From Anaerospora hongkongensis (GTDB lineage Bacteria; Bacillota; Negativicutes; Sporomusales; DSM-15969): a stretch of 64,000 nt of DNA. Shown here piece by piece: positions 35,308 to 44,634 of this stretch. Within the stretch, counting starts at the first letter, position 1. Each line of letters starts with the position of its first letter. Made by a program: the position numbers and the translations under genes. A model generated the notes under the pieces. That model was given only the letters and a program-made list of their open reading frames with translations, did no database searches and was not told the DNA's origin. The stretch is from assembly GCF_004339805.1 (NCBI RefSeq), contig NZ_SLUI01000009.1, positions 1 through 64,000 of the forward strand, given 5' to 3'.

Positions 35308-36678
35308 ATGACCAGCCTTAAAAGAAGCGCTTTCAAGGCTTATGATATCCGTGGTAAGGTACCGTATGAGTTGAATGAGGAATTAGTCTACAACATTGGC
35401 CGGGCCTATATTGAATTATTAGGGGCCAAACAAGTCGTTGTTGGGCGGGATGTTCGTTTGTCCAGTGCGGATTTAGCGGCAGCATTAACTCGTGGAATAA
35501 CTGACTCCGGTTGCGATGTAGTGGATATCGGCTTGTGCGGTACAGAGCAGGTCTATTTTTCTACTTTTCATTTGGAAACTGATGGTGGTATTATGATTAC
35601 TGCCAGCCATAACCCGATGGACTATAATGGTCTGAAGCTGGTGAAGGCAGGGGCAAAGCCAATTAGTGGCGATACAGGATTAAGGGATATTGAGGAAATG
35701 GCGGTAACTGGTAGTTTTTCACAGAAGCTACCTGAGGAAAAGGGTAGTGTCACCTCTGTCAGCATTTTGGATGAGTATATTCGACATTTGCTAAGCTATT
35801 TAGACGCTTCACAATTGAAGCCGTTAAAGATCGTTGTTAATGCCGGTAATGGCTGTGCTGGTCCGGTTATTCAGGCGCTGGAAAGGTATTTGCCCTTCGA
35901 GTTAATAAAAATATACACTGACCCTGATGGCACTTTTCCCCACGGCATACCTAATCCGCTTCTGCCTGAGAACCGGGAAGCAACGGCGGCGGTTGTACGT
36001 GAAATAGGGGCAGATCTGGGGATAGCCTGGGATGGAGATTTTGACCGGTGCTTCCTGTTCGATGAAAAGGGAAGATTTGTTGAAGGCTACTATATTGTCG
36101 GCCTTCTTGCTCAGGCTTTTTTAACCAGGCAGCCGGGAGCCAAAATTATCTATGATCCCCGTTTGACCTGGAATACGATTGAAATTGTTGAACAGTTTGG
36201 CGGCATCCCCGTTCAAAGCAAGACTGGCCATGCCTTTATTAAAGAGCGCATGCGCAAAGAGGACGCAGTATACGGTGGGGAGATGTCGGCTCATCATTAT
36301 TTCCGGGATTTTGCTTACTGTGACAGCGGCATGATTCCCTGGCTGTTAGTGACGGCTGTAATGAGTGCAACCGGGAAATCTTTATCGGTATTATTGAATG
36401 AGCGTATGGCGAGCTTTCCTTGTAGTGGTGAAATTAACCGCACGGTAGTAGATTCCAATCAGGTACTTCAACAGGTAGAGGAGAAATTTGTAACTGCTGA
36501 AGCCCGTATTGACCGGACTGATGGGCTGGGGGTAGAATATGACACTTGGCGCTTTAATCTTCGCACGTCGAATACAGAACCAGTGATTCGGTTAAATGTG
36601 GAATCCCGGGGCGATGAAGCACTTATGCAGGCTAAGACCGAAGAATTATTAAGCTTAATTGATGAAATTGGAAAATAA
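35308..36678 (+). CDS. manB: Phosphomannomutase/phosphoglucomutase
   Basis: The 456-residue enzyme has four domains in order: the active-site phosphoserine loop [15 protein letters not shown] near 95, the metal loop [11 protein letters not shown] near 240, the sugar-binding [20 protein letters not shown] near 320, and the phosphate-binding [14 protein letters not shown] near 418. It makes mannose 1-phosphate for ManC or glucose 1-phosphate for GalU and RfbA. The start ATG 35308 is 8 bases after AAAGGAG. Confidence 0.93.
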   Translation: MTSLKRSAFKAYDIRGKVPYELNEELVYNIGRAYIELLGAKQVVVGRDVRLSSADLAAALTRGITDSGCDVVDIGLCGTEQVYFSTFHLETDGGIMITASHNPMDYNGLKLVKAGAKPISGDTGLRDIEEMAVTGSFSQKLPEEKGSVTSVSILDEYIRHLLSYLDASQLKPLKIVVNAGNGCAGPVIQALERYLPFELIKIYTDPDGTFPHGIPNPLLPENREATAAVVREIGADLGIAWDGDFDRCFLFDEKGRFVEGYYIVGLLAQAFLTRQPGAKIIYDPRLTWNTIEIVEQFGGIPVQSKTGHAFIKERMRKEDAVYGGEMSAHHYFRDFAYCDSGMIPWLLVTAVMSATGKSLSVLLNERMASFPCSGEINRTVVDSNQVLQQVEEKFVTAEARIDRTDGLGVEYDTWRFNLRTSNTEPVIRLNVESRGDEALMQAKTEELLSLIDEIGK

Positions 36679-36724
36679 AAGGTGTTTGAGACAGGAGAAT
36701 TATCATTATAGGGAGAAGCTTTTA

Positions 36725-37714
36725 ATGAATATTTTAGTAACTGGCGGAGCCGGCTATATCGGCAGCCATACTGTTTATAAACTAATTGAACTAGGACATA
36801 CGGTGACTGTTTATGACAATTTATCGAAGGGCCATGCTGCAGCAGTCCCGGAACAGGCTGCATTGGTAGTTGGTGATATACGCGATAGCCTATTATTGAG
36901 TAGAACACTTAAAGATAATAGTATTCAGGCGGTTATTCATTTTGCTGCCGATAGCTTGGTTGGGGAATCCATGCAGCAGCCTATAAAGTATTATCAAAAC
37001 AATGTAGCGGCGACATTGGCTCTATTAGAGACGATGCTGGAGTGCAATGTGATGAAAATTGTTTTTTCCTCAACTGCAGCCGTATATGGTGAGCCTAATC
37101 ATTGGCCTATTACCGAAGATATGCCTACGCAGCCTACGAATGTGTATGGCCGGACTAAGCTGGTGATTGAAGGAATGCTTGCTGACTTTGCTCGTGCTTA
37201 TGAACTATCGTATGTATCGCTGCGTTATTTTAACGCTGCCGGAGCGTTAGCAGACGGCTCAATAGGTGAAGATCACAATCCCGAGTCACATCTTATTCCA
37301 CTCGTTCTGAAAACCGCATTGGGTCAGAGACAGGCAATCGATATTTATGGCGCTGATTATCCGACTGCTGATGGTACCTGCATTCGGGATTACATCCATG
37401 TAGTAGATTTAGCAATGGCTCATGTTCTTGCTGTATCACATCTGCTGTCAGGCGGCAGCTCCCGGGTATATAATTTGGGTTCTGAGCAAGGATTTAGTGT
37501 GCGTGAAGTAATCAATCAGGCTAAAGCTATTACTGGGATCGATTTTAATGTGCGGGAGATTGCGCGGAGATCAGGTGATCCTGCTGTACTCGTGGCATCT
37601 TCTGAGAAAATACGCACAGAACTCGGCTGGATGCCGCGCTATAGTAATTTAGACAGTATTATCAAGGACGCCTGGATTTGGCATAGAGGACATCCGGAAG
37701 GGTATAAAGCTTAA
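36725..37714 (+). CDS. galE: UDP-glucose 4-epimerase, second copy
   Basis: The 329-residue product has VTGGAGYIGSH at the N terminus, FSSTAAVYG near 118, YGRTK (Tyr-Lys) near 147, and RYFNAAGA near 176. It is clearly diverged from the 19078 copy, for example AGALADGSIGED instead of VGAHESGLIGEA. It may act on a different UDP-sugar (GalNAc or Gal). The start ATG follows AGGGAGAAGC. It is followed by a strong hairpin. Confidence 0.92.
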   Translation: MNILVTGGAGYIGSHTVYKLIELGHTVTVYDNLSKGHAAAVPEQAALVVGDIRDSLLLSRTLKDNSIQAVIHFAADSLVGESMQQPIKYYQNNVAATLALLETMLECNVMKIVFSSTAAVYGEPNHWPITEDMPTQPTNVYGRTKLVIEGMLADFARAYELSYVSLRYFNAAGALADGSIGEDHNPESHLIPLVLKTALGQRQAIDIYGADYPTADGTCIRDYIHVVDLAMAHVLAVSHLLSGGSSRVYNLGSEQGFSVREVINQAKAITGIDFNVREIARRSGDPAVLVASSEKIRTELGWMPRYSNLDSIIKDAWIWHRGHPEGYKA

Positions 37715-37719
37715 GTATG

Positions 37720-37746
37720 TTGCCGCATCACTTTGTGATGCGGCAA
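37720..37746. terminator. Hairpin between convergent genes
   Basis: TTGCCGCATCAC and GTGATGCGGCAA flank TTT. The T run is weak, but the position after galE and just before the end of a leftward gene fits a two-way terminator. Confidence 0.7.
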
Positions 37747-37758
37747 TATTCAATTTGC

Positions 37759-38364
37759 TTACATATACTTTTTCAGCGACAAAGCTTTTTTTACACAATA
37801 GGCTGTCAAAATTAGTCCTAGATAAGCGATGCACTCATCAAATTCCTCCATAACAGGCAGGTGCAGCTTCTTTTCACCGAATCCGGCAACTGCCAGAGCC
37901 AGGATGGAGATTGCCAGCTCGCTTATAGGAAAGCGTTTTTCTTTTAGCAGTTTATAAGGGACTTTATATAAGCCGTACTTGATGACAGCGAATAACCACA
38001 CAACTATGATAACTGCGAGCGTGGGATTAACAATTGCCCCATAAGGAAGCTGAGCGAGTGAGACGAAAGAAGGACCATTGACTGCATCAAAGCCATTAGG
38101 ATAAAATACCCGGCCCCAACTCAGCTCTCTGCCGATCATGAGCAGCCATAGTGGAGAAGTACAGAACAGAAAACATGCACTTTCAGGATAACCGTTTGAC
38201 CTGGCATCATGCCACCATTTACAGTTCAGCACTAATCCTACAGCCAAAATTACCACCTGCAGCCACTCAAGAAAGCTATTCTCCCAACCCCATGAAATCG
38301 GCAAATAGGGACTGATGAAATAAGAGAGTAATACACCAGTCAGTAAAATCCATTTAATAGGCAT
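37759..38364 (-). CDS. Membrane protein of unknown function, paralog A
   Basis: The 201-residue protein has about five membrane segments. It is clearly paralogous to the next gene (38415): both share SWGWENxxLEW near residue 25, PLWLLMIGRELSWGRVF near 80, VAQLPYG or LAQLPYG near 110, and a C-terminal EEFDECIAYLGLILTAY. The Glu, Arg and Trp of RELSWGR and the late EE are conserved polar residues within membrane segments and look catalytic or metal-binding. The start ATG 38364 follows GAGGTCACATAT. The family is not recognised. Confidence 0.7.
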   Translation of the reverse strand: MPIKWILLTGVLLSYFISPYLPISWGWENSFLEWLQVVILAVGLVLNCKWWHDARSNGYPESACFLFCTSPLWLLMIGRELSWGRVFYPNGFDAVNGPSFVSLAQLPYGAIVNPTLAVIIVVWLFAVIKYGLYKVPYKLLKEKRFPISELAISILALAVAGFGEKKLHLPVMEEFDECIAYLGLILTAYCVKKALSLKKYM

Positions 38365-38414
38365 ATATGTGACCTCATTTCTAAACAAGCGTAATATTGA
38401 CTAGTCAGTCGACT

Positions 38415-39044
38415 TTAGAGAAAACGACTGGGTAATATGATCGTGTTGCGTGCTTGCAATGCCACTTTTACGCGATATGCCGTAAGAATGAGGGAAAGAT
38501 AGGCAGCGCATTCCACGAGTTCTTCCATAGCAGCGTTGTGCAGGTGTTTTTCTGCCACATAAGCGACCACAAAGGAGAAAATTACCAGGATAAATTCTCC
38601 AGTGGGGAAGCGGCCCTGCCGGTAAAGGTCACAGGGAAATGCATACAGCCTGTACTTAATAACGGCATATAACCAGGCTAGGATAATGATGGCAATTACC
38701 GGATAAACCAATTTTCCGTAAGGAAGCTGTGCTACAGAGATAAAGTAGGGGCCATTGACAGGATCTAGGCCAGCAGGGAAGAATACCCGTCCCCAGCTGA
38801 GTTCACGTCCGATCATCAGCAGCCAGAGCGGTACTGCCCAGGCGAAGAAACGGGCATGATGAAATTGTCTGGATGAGCTTGCTTCCTGCCACCAGCAGCC
38901 GGTCAACAGTGCTCCTACAGCTAATATTACTACCTGTGACCATTCGAGAGGGCCATTCTCCCAGCCCCAAGTGAGGGGCAGATAAGAGCTGATATAATAG
39001 GAAAGAATAACGAGTACGAGTAGAGGATATTTAAGTAGATGCAC
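38415..39044 (-). CDS. Membrane protein of unknown function, paralog B
   Basis: The 209-residue protein is a tandem paralog of 37759 (shared TWGWENGPLEW, LLMIGRELSWGRVFFPAGLDPVNGP, EELVECAAYLSLILTAY). The same five-segment topology is predicted, with a His-containing EKHLHNAAMEE near the C terminus matching EKKLHLPVMEE in paralog A. The start GTG 39044 lies 8 bases after AAAGGAG; the longer frame to 39245 would read through the next gene's end. It lies between a DUF218 gene and paralog A, probably one leftward operon. Confidence 0.7.
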   Translation of the reverse strand: MHLLKYPLLVLVILSYYISSYLPLTWGWENGPLEWSQVVILAVGALLTGCWWQEASSSRQFHHARFFAWAVPLWLLMIGRELSWGRVFFPAGLDPVNGPYFISVAQLPYGKLVYPVIAIIILAWLYAVIKYRLYAFPCDLYRQGRFPTGEFILVIFSFVVAYVAEKHLHNAAMEELVECAAYLSLILTAYRVKVALQARNTIILPSRFL

Positions 39045-39156
39045 GTTTGCGACTCCTTTCTTCTGAAGATAACCTGAAAATAATCTGAAAATCACAATAC
39101 CTAATTCTATCACTAACTGCTTTATCCGACAAGCACAGTCGGAATGGATATCTAAG

Positions 39157-39909
39157 TTAATACCATCTAATTGCGGCAATGCCCAGATACTCTTTAATTG
39201 AAAGGGCAATATTTGTAAGGGCTCCGCTAGACGGAACGAAATCAAACCATGATACTAGGCTGTGAACGTTAGCCTGATAGTCAGTTGGCCAGGGGAGTAC
39301 CTTGATGCCGGTCTTTTGAAACTGGAGCACTGCACGGGGCATATGAAAAGCCGAGGTGACCAGTATTGGTTGGCTATAGCCATGGGTATCAAGCAGTTTT
39401 TTGCTGTATTCAGCATTTTGTGTGGTATTGAGGCTTTGGTTTTCGATAATAATTTTGTCATCAGGAATGCCAAGGCCCAGCAGAATAGTCCGGGATATTT
39501 CCGCTTCCGTACCGGTCGTCTCCAGCACTTTGCCGCCTGATACTAGAATAGGAAGCTTATACTTATGATAGAGCTGGGCAGCAGTGAGCAGACGGTTAGC
39601 TGCAGAGCCACTGAGATGGCCGTGTCCGTCGAGATTGGGCGTATCCATCGTTGCACCGCCGCCTAACAGGACGATTACATCGCCGCTAAAAGCAGCAGGA
39701 GGTGAATAGCGGGACTCCAGAGAGCGGATAACTGGATCGGCAACAGCCGGAATGGTACACAGGTAAAAAAGAGCAGTGATGACGCACAGTATGGCAGCGC
39801 TTTCTCTCTGGCGGCGGTAAAGCTTTGTGACAAGGGCAAGCAGCAGGACAAGAAATAGTCCCGGCGGAACGAAAAATGTACTATAGATCACTTTTAGGAC
39901 ATAGAGCAT
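39157..39909 (-). CDS. DUF218 (YdcF/SanA/ElyC-like) envelope protein
   Basis: The 250-residue product has two N-terminal membrane segments (to about residue 55). A DUF218 domain follows: VIVLLGGGATMDTPN near 77, ANRLLTAAQLYHKYKLPILVSGG near 105, NQSLNTTQNAEYSKKLL near 155, and VTSAFHMPRAVLQFQKTG near 185. ElyC-type proteins influence the undecaprenyl-phosphate and peptidoglycan precursor pool, but biochemistry is unsettled. AGGTGA lies before the ATG. It is upstream of and co-oriented with the two paralogous membrane proteins. Confidence 0.85.
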   Translation of the reverse strand: MLYVLKVIYSTFFVPPGLFLVLLLALVTKLYRRQRESAAILCVITALFYLCTIPAVADPVIRSLESRYSPPAAFSGDVIVLLGGGATMDTPNLDGHGHLSGSAANRLLTAAQLYHKYKLPILVSGGKVLETTGTEAEISRTILLGLGIPDDKIIIENQSLNTTQNAEYSKKLLDTHGYSQPILVTSAFHMPRAVLQFQKTGIKVLPWPTDYQANVHSLVSWFDFVPSSGALTNIALSIKEYLGIAAIRWY

Positions 39910-40044
39910 ACAGTCACCTGCTTCTATAATGTATTGATTGAATTTTACTACCGGGAGGAAGGGTTTTCCAGCCTACAAGGCAAATACTGTAGAAAAGTGA
40001 AGTAGGGTACTAATCTAAGTAGAGAATGATAGGAGCGTGCAACT

Positions 40045-41496
40045 ATGTCAGTCCTAACACTTTCTTCCGGCTTTACCTTCGATTACACTAACCTGTACGG
40101 CGATGGCAAAGTAACTGCTAAGGATCTTGCCGCGGCCGCGGGGCAATTGCGTGAGGCGCATCAGTCTGTCATGCAGATGCGGTCAACGGGTATTGTAAAG
40201 GGCCATCTTTCCAAGGACGGACAACCGGAAAAGGTCTTGTTTACCCAGCTGCCTTATATCCAAGAGGGGCATATTAATTCGCCTGAGGGTATTGAGCGCT
40301 TACAACAGTTTGGCGGATCATTGCGTTACAAGGTAGATACAGTCGTTTCCTTCGGAATTGGTGGTTCTTTTTTAGGTAACAAGGTCTTATTTGATATACA
40401 CTGCGGTGATTTTTATAATTTTAAATCAGCAGAAGAACGACAGGGCTACCCTAAGCTGTATTTCAGCGGCAATAATCTCGACCCGCGGCGTACCGATGAA
40501 TTGATCGGACATATATGCCGGGAGGCAGAGTTAAAGCAAGGTGAACCATACCGGGTAACCCTTATTGTTATTTCAAAGTCCGGCTCAACCTTGGAAACGA
40601 TGGCTACCTTTATGGTTGCCTATGAGCGCCTAAAACAAACGCCTAACCTTGAAGTAACTGTTGTTGCAGTGACTGATCCGGCTGAAGGAACAAACGAGAC
40701 ACTGCTTCATAAGCTCGCGAGAGAGCAAGGCTGGCCGATGTTCAGTGTAGCGGACGGAGTGGGTGGCCGGTTTAGCATTTTTTCCGAAGTTGGGCTGATT
40801 ACCGCAGCCTGCATTGGCTTTGATATTGACGAATTTTTAGCTGGAGCCCAGGCAATGGACAAAGCGTGCCAGACGGATGACTTTAGGCACAACCCGGCAC
40901 TTTTAACGGCAGCGCTCAAATATCTCGGTGCCGAAAAGTATGGCCGGGATATCGAAATATTTATGCCCTATGGAGACTATCTGAAATCGGTATCCGAGTG
41001 GTATATTCAGCTGCTGGCCGAATCCCTTGGCAAACGGGTGAATCGTGACGGGCAGGAGGTTTTCTACGGGCGGACCCCCGTTGCTGCCGTAGGTACTACT
41101 GATATGCATGCTCAGACCCAGCAGCACCAGGATGGTAAGCGCAATAAAATTGTCCAGTTTATCCGTGTTTTAGAGTGGGATACAGATCCCGTTATTCCCG
41201 ACCTATTTCCCAATACTGCTAAATTAGCCGAGATCGCCGGGATCAGCTTAAGTCAGGGAATGGAAGCTGCGCGGCAGGCCAATGCCCAGGCCTTAGCGGG
41301 CGATTGCCGCTTCAATGCGACTTTTACACTGCCGAAGTTAAATGCCTATCACCTTGGCGAACTGCTGTATTTGCTTGCTTTGTCGGTCGCCTATGAAGGC
41401 GAACTGGCCAATGTGGATGCTTTCGACCAGCCTGGTGTTGAGACGTATAAACGCATTCTGGGGCCAAATCTGCAAAAGCTGAAAAATAAGAAATAG
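40045..41496 (+). CDS. pgi: Glucose-6-phosphate isomerase
   Basis: The 483-residue glycolytic enzyme has VVSFGIGGSFLGNKVLF near 110, VISKSGSTLETMATF near 175 (sugar phosphate loop), and GRFSIFSEVGLITAACIG near 245. EWYIQLLAESLGKR lies near 320 and DMHAQTQQHQDGKRNK near 355. It provides fructose 6-phosphate for ManC. The ribosome-binding site is AGGAG. It is close to the next gene (3-25 bases depending on start). Confidence 0.92.
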   Translation: MSVLTLSSGFTFDYTNLYGDGKVTAKDLAAAAGQLREAHQSVMQMRSTGIVKGHLSKDGQPEKVLFTQLPYIQEGHINSPEGIERLQQFGGSLRYKVDTVVSFGIGGSFLGNKVLFDIHCGDFYNFKSAEERQGYPKLYFSGNNLDPRRTDELIGHICREAELKQGEPYRVTLIVISKSGSTLETMATFMVAYERLKQTPNLEVTVVAVTDPAEGTNETLLHKLAREQGWPMFSVADGVGGRFSIFSEVGLITAACIGFDIDEFLAGAQAMDKACQTDDFRHNPALLTAALKYLGAEKYGRDIEIFMPYGDYLKSVSEWYIQLLAESLGKRVNRDGQEVFYGRTPVAAVGTTDMHAQTQQHQDGKRNKIVQFIRVLEWDTDPVIPDLFPNTAKLAEIAGISLSQGMEAARQANAQALAGDCRFNATFTLPKLNAYHLGELLYLLALSVAYEGELANVDAFDQPGVETYKRILGPNLQKLKNKK

Positions 41497-41517
41497 AAGA
41501 TGGAGCGAATGGGTATC

Positions 41518-42714
41518 ATGACATTACGAATTTTAGCGACAACAATTGCCGCATTATTGCTTAGCAGCTCGGCAGCTTTTGCCGAACATGCTTTTGAACA
41601 AAAAACGGGCTGGCTTTTTCCCACTATTGGAGCTGGCAGGGGCAACTGGGAAGCCAGCGTAGGATTGTTTATATGGTCCGATGAATTCAAGGCCCGTAAC
41701 TTTCAGCTGCGTTCTGAAGTGGATTTAGGTCCGGGGCTCCGGCTGCACAGTATCGTTCGCACCAATCGTGAACAGGATACATTAAAAGGTTTTTCACCGA
41801 TTTTGGATGAAGGCTATGTGGAAGGCTTCGGCTTTAAAGAGAGTAAAAACGGCACGTTAAGTGCCAGTCTGCGCATCGGTAATGTCAGGTATCTGCACTT
41901 TCCTTATCCCGATTCTATCGCTGTTTTTGACCAGGTGCCAGGCATCTCTGATTTAAAAGGCGGCGCCAGAACCGGCTACAGCGGTGAGCTGCTAACCCTG
42001 GATTATAAACACAAGACAGGGTTAGGGCTTCATGCCACCGGGATTAACTGGGATTTTGACCGCGACGGTGGCGCGCAGATGATCGAGAATTATGTATATT
42101 ACCAGCAGGACTTCGGTGCCGTCCATTTTGAAACTCATGTAGGCGGCCTGGCTTTGCGCCCCGAGCCCCTGGGGCGCAAAGCTACCGGATTTAATACCTT
42201 CCTGGGGACCAAAGTAGGCAAATACCAGGTGGGTGTATTATATGAGAAATTGAAGAACCAAACGGCGTATACAGGCCTAATGGTTACCTTCCCGCAAAAT
42301 TACGTCACGCGCACCATGGGTAAGGTAGCCTTTGATTATGACCGCAGCCCGGAAGGTTTTGCGATGCAAATTCCGCTGGCTTCTGGAAAAATTGGTGCCC
42401 GTATTGCCAAGAAAGCACCGGTGAACGGTATTTTAGTGGGTGAGGTCAAGGCCGAACGCTTACGGACGTATTGGCAAAATGGCCAGGCTCGTAACTATTA
42501 TGAGCATATTCTGAGTTCCTGGGGCGAAGAGAATAAGTCAGAGCTAGTCATGGTTGTGGAAGAGTCGCCCTGGTATCTCCAGTCGGAGTCGCTGGTCAGT
42601 CCGCACACGAATGTGGGCAGCTGGAGTGCGATTAAAGAGTGGGAAAAGGATCGCCAGGGACCTGCCCAGTTAAGTCAGTCTGTGACCTACCGTTTTTACC
42701 GGTTGAAAGAATAA
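41518..42714 (+). CDS. Predicted outer-membrane beta-barrel protein of unknown function
   Basis: About 398 residues long, it has a signal peptide (LRILATTIAALLLSSSAAFAEH) then a long beta-rich region with alternating aromatic and polar residues and few Cys. The last strand (SVTYRFYRLKE) is not a classic Phe-ended signal. It has no recognisable domain. The start is uncertain among ATG 41500, 41509 and 41518, because GGAG at 41502-41505 is not ideally spaced for any; the third gives the cleanest signal peptide. The gene directly follows pgi and precedes the secretin genes. A channel or polysaccharide-related barrel is a guess. Confidence 0.65.
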   Translation: MTLRILATTIAALLLSSSAAFAEHAFEQKTGWLFPTIGAGRGNWEASVGLFIWSDEFKARNFQLRSEVDLGPGLRLHSIVRTNREQDTLKGFSPILDEGYVEGFGFKESKNGTLSASLRIGNVRYLHFPYPDSIAVFDQVPGISDLKGGARTGYSGELLTLDYKHKTGLGLHATGINWDFDRDGGAQMIENYVYYQQDFGAVHFETHVGGLALRPEPLGRKATGFNTFLGTKVGKYQVGVLYEKLKNQTAYTGLMVTFPQNYVTRTMGKVAFDYDRSPEGFAMQIPLASGKIGARIAKKAPVNGILVGEVKAERLRTYWQNGQARNYYEHILSSWGEENKSELVMVVEESPWYLQSESLVSPHTNVGSWSAIKEWEKDRQGPAQLSQSVTYRFYRLKE

Positions 42715-42733
42715 ACTGAAAATATTCTGCGCG

Positions 42734-42760
42734 AATCCTGTCAACTATTGACAGGATTTC
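42734..42760 (+). terminator. Terminator-like hairpin
   Basis: AATCCTGTCAA and TTGACAGGATT flank CTA, with a short TTTCGTGTTG tail. It lies 20 bases after the preceding stop. Confidence 0.7.
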
Positions 42761-42798
42761 GTGTTGTTATGTAGAAGTGATAGAAAGTTATTTCTACC

Positions 42799-43320
42799 AT
42801 GGGATGTGCGGTTATGGAGTTACCATTGCTTTTCCGGAGAATAACACGTAAGCAGCTCGTTGCAGTACTGCTGATCTCCAGCGGTGTCTTGCTGGGCGTT
42901 ATCTACTATGATGATGCACCTGAGACAGTCTATGCCCCAGCGGTAGTGGAGGGCAAACCGTCAGCAAAGAGTATACCTCCCCCGGGCAGAATGCCAATTG
43001 GTTTTGAGCCGGGGCGGACGCTGCGCGATCCGTTTGCACTGCCCGGCCAGTTTGCGTCGGTGCAGCCAGCTGGTGATCAAGCCTTGCCTACGGCCGCTCT
43101 CACTATGCCTGCAGGTAAGGCTGCTACTATTAAACTGCCTGTTTTAGTGGGTGTAGTCGGTGCCGGTGAGCAGTGGGCTGCCATTATCCGGCTTGGGGAC
43201 GAAAGCCGTTCGTACCAATTGCATGAATATGCCGGCAGCTACCAGGTGGTAGCGATTACTATCGATTCGGCGACCGTGGCTGGGCCGGCAGGTGTAGTGG
43301 TATTGAGGGTAGGCAGGTGA
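42799..43320 (+). CDS. PilP/GspC-like pilot or inner-membrane protein of a secretin system
   Basis: The 173-residue product has one N-terminal membrane segment (LVAVLLISSGVLLGVIYY near 20-37), a Pro-rich linker, an RDPFALPGQ motif near residue 75 as in PilP and GspC, and a C-terminal small beta domain (LPVLVGVVGAGEQWAAIIRLG...). Its stop overlaps the next gene's GTG by 4 bases, so the two are translationally coupled. It probably links the inner membrane to the secretin. The start could also be ATG 42814. The assignment is by motif and context. Confidence 0.55.
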   Translation: MGCAVMELPLLFRRITRKQLVAVLLISSGVLLGVIYYDDAPETVYAPAVVEGKPSAKSIPPPGRMPIGFEPGRTLRDPFALPGQFASVQPAGDQALPTAALTMPAGKAATIKLPVLVGVVGAGEQWAAIIRLGDESRSYQLHEYAGSYQVVAITIDSATVAGPAGVVVLRVGR

Positions 43321-44612
43321 GAAAAGTGAATGGCATCAAACAGTTGTTTTTCGTTATGCTGTTTTGTTTTGTCTGTATTATTTCACAAGCTGAGGCAGCG
43401 CCGCTGGTCAATATGACGGTGACGAATGCAGAGGTGCGGGATGTTTTAACTGCGCTGGCCAGTGTCGGCCAAGTCAGTATTGTTGCCGACGACTCAGTAA
43501 CCGGGAAGATCACGATTCAGCTGCGGCAGGTTTCCTTTGAAACAGCTCTGACATTGGTCACGAAAACAAAGGGGCTGGCCTACCAGCAAGTTGGCGGGGT
43601 TATTGTCGTAGCCGCTGTCGATAAGCTGACGCAAAATTTTGGTACAACCCACATTATTAAGCTGAATTACGCTGCCGCCGAAGATGTGAAAAAGAGCTTG
43701 GCGCTTATTATTCCGGATAATCGCTTGAAAGTGGATACGGCGACAAACTCACTGGTTTTTCTCGGTTCACCCGAAGAAACGGCCCAAATTCGCGCAGCAC
43801 TAAAGGACCTCGATATTCCTTTTCAGCAGGTCAGCTTAGAAGCCCAGGTAGTAGCTGTTAATAAAGCGGCAAGCAAAGATTTAGGCATTGACTGGAACTG
43901 GCAGTCTGCTCCGCAGACGGCTACGTATGAGCGCGATAACTGGAGGGAGCAAAAAGTACTCACCGATGAAAATGGCAATACGGTCTATGGCGATGACGGC
44001 AAACCAGCTTACGTTGATATTCAGCACCGTGACTGGAAGGTTACCCGGCCGGGTGATCACGGCGTCATTCAATTTGGCCGAAGTCCAAGCGGCTGGCCCT
44101 ATGAATTTTATTATCAGGCCAAAATCAGCGCTCTTATCTCCAGCGGCAATGCCAAAATTCTGGCAAAGCCCAAAATAACCGCCATTAATGGCAAAGAAGC
44201 GAAAATACTTATCGGTGACCGTATTCCGGTACTCCTGGAGAAAACCGAGAACGGAAAAACAACATCGACCATTGAATATATTGATGCAGGTATCAAACTG
44301 AACTATACACCCCGGATTAACGCGGATGGGTATATCACGGCCAGTGTGCATACCGAGGTAAGCACGCCCACCCTCGTACCAGAGATGAAGGCGTACCGGG
44401 TTACGACGCGTGAGGCCGGGACTGAGGTGCGCATGAAAGACGGCGAGACAATGGTTATTGGCGGCCTGATCGGCAGTGAAGAATCAGGCGGCAAAAACAA
44501 GGTGCCTTTTTTCAGTGATTTTCCCATTTTGGGCAAGTTATTTCAGAGTACTCATACAGCAAAGAGTGAAACAGAAGTAGTCATATTTTTAACGGCCCAA
44601 ATTGTTAAATAG
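43317..44612 (+). CDS. Secretin (GspD/PilQ family)
   Basis: The 431-residue product has a signal peptide (to about residue 24), an STN-like N domain (MTVTNAEVRDVLTALASVGQ), and an N1/NolW-type domain near 105-170 (IIKLNYAAAEDVKKSLALI). The C-terminal secretin domain has RIPVLLEKTENG near 305, YIDAGIKLNYTPRI near 325, and VPFFSDFPILGKLFQ near 400. It forms a multimeric outer-membrane gate. It is short compared with T2SS secretins (about 650) and resembles minimal PilQ. No assembly ATPase, pilin or inner-membrane platform gene is nearby. Confidence 0.88.
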   Translation: MRKVNGIKQLFFVMLFCFVCIISQAEAAPLVNMTVTNAEVRDVLTALASVGQVSIVADDSVTGKITIQLRQVSFETALTLVTKTKGLAYQQVGGVIVVAAVDKLTQNFGTTHIIKLNYAAAEDVKKSLALIIPDNRLKVDTATNSLVFLGSPEETAQIRAALKDLDIPFQQVSLEAQVVAVNKAASKDLGIDWNWQSAPQTATYERDNWREQKVLTDENGNTVYGDDGKPAYVDIQHRDWKVTRPGDHGVIQFGRSPSGWPYEFYYQAKISALISSGNAKILAKPKITAINGKEAKILIGDRIPVLLEKTENGKTTSTIEYIDAGIKLNYTPRINADGYITASVHTEVSTPTLVPEMKAYRVTTREAGTEVRMKDGETMVIGGLIGSEESGGKNKVPFFSDFPILGKLFQSTHTAKSETEVVIFLTAQIVK

Positions 44613-44634
44613 TGGTAAGGAGAGGAACGCATTC

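Noticed and set aside
43881..44351. Leftward open frame opposite the secretin gene
   Set aside because: It is a shadow of the secretin reading frame; no ribosome-binding site and no family features.
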